Shown: positions 63,857 to 64,000 of the stretch, piece after piece
Numbering within the stretch: the first letter of the stretch is position 1
Layout of the letters: each line of letters begins with the position of its first letter
From: Accumulibacter sp036625275
GTDB taxonomy: Bacteria; Pseudomonadota; Gammaproteobacteria; Burkholderiales; Rhodocyclaceae
Reading direction: 5' to 3'
NCBI RefSeq assembly: GCF_036625275.1
Contig: NZ_JAZKUD010000002.1
Location: forward strand, 1 to 64,000
DNA length: 64,000 nucleotides
Notes under the pieces: model-generated
What the model was told of the DNA's origin: nothing
Database searches by the model: none
Seen by the model: the letters and a program-made list of their open reading frames with translations, nothing else
Made by a program: the position numbers and the translations under genes

Positions 63857-64000
63857 TTAGAGTTCCTGCTTGAGCGCGATCAGCATTTCGGCATGTGCCC
63901 TGGCATCGACTTCGCGCTTCAGGATGCGCTCGGCACCCGCCACGGCCAGATCGGCGACACGGCCACGCAGTTCCGCTCTTGCCTGCTCGACCTGTTGCGC
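63857..64000 (-). CDS. atpF: ATP synthase b subunit, C-terminal part
   Basis: The last 47 residues of the protein are visible before the window edge (start on the far side). The sequence ARAELRGRVADLAVAGAERIL and the final AHAEMLIALKQEL, with the stop four bases before atpH, identify the C-terminal end of the peripheral-stalk b subunit. Confidence 0.85.
   Translation of the reverse strand, partial: AQQVEQARAELRGRVADLAVAGAERILKREVDARAHAEMLIALKQEL

Overview
The window is GC-rich DNA from a betaproteobacterium, most likely Rhodocyclales and perhaps Candidatus Accumulibacter. The lineage is inferred from the order DUF971-ubiE-Tim44-ubiJ next to the atp operon, an FFLEELY-motif protein, a DUF3683 FAD/Fe-S oxidoreductase, DUF3391 HD-GYP proteins and a plus-strand contractile injection locus. 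No rRNA, tRNA or CRISPR array was recognised.

Positions 1-23514 hold the right-hand part of an extracellular contractile injection system (eCIS), a phage-tail-like translocation machine. Sheath and inner-tube genes must lie left of the window. Present are a DUF4255 cap protein, an AAA+ ATPase, a tube-initiator-like protein, a LysM-like protein, a spike split into hub (gpD-like) and tip (gpV-like) genes, a gp25-like wedge protein, two baseplate J-like proteins, a tail protein I, a 1254-residue DUF6519 beta-helix protein and several small uncharacterised proteins. Most genes overlap by 1-4 bases (ATGA or TGATG), so this is one tightly coupled operon. It ends with two DUF4157 (eCIS core) proteins, the likely cargo. 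The last carries a C-terminal domain with an NlpC/P60-like Cys-His-His arrangement that I propose as an injected hydrolase.

Positions 23515-32165 are accessory: a secreted double-DUF4399 protein, a pRiA4b ORF-3-like protein, a decayed IS3-family transposase, then a patatin-like phospholipase, a B12-binding radical SAM protein and a membrane GGDEF/EAL protein in close succession. Positions 32262-36517 (minus) encode an AttH/CrtC-like lipocalin protein with an FtsX-type ABC exporter. After that come a HARE-HTH/GIY-YIG nuclease and a minus-strand series of membrane protein, MltB-like lytic transglycosylase and two paralogous HD-GYP proteins, one lacking the active-site lysine.

Positions 42201-48239 hold an FFLEELY protein, divergent from an operon of aldehyde dehydrogenase, Tat-signal small subunit, GMC oxidoreductase, lipase and a secreted protein. 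An FHA-containing class III nucleotide cyclase (minus) is separated from a large DUF3683 FAD/Fe-S lactate or glycolate dehydrogenase (plus) by a 655-base region with a MITE-like inverted repeat and a paired palindromic site.

Positions 54010-58852 encode a HIT protein, an uncharacterised 537-residue protein, and DUF971-UbiE-Tim44-UbiJ (ubiquinone/menaquinone synthesis). They converge through a strong bidirectional terminator on the F1Fo ATP synthase operon (atpF partial-atpH-A-G-D-C, minus), which runs off the right edge.
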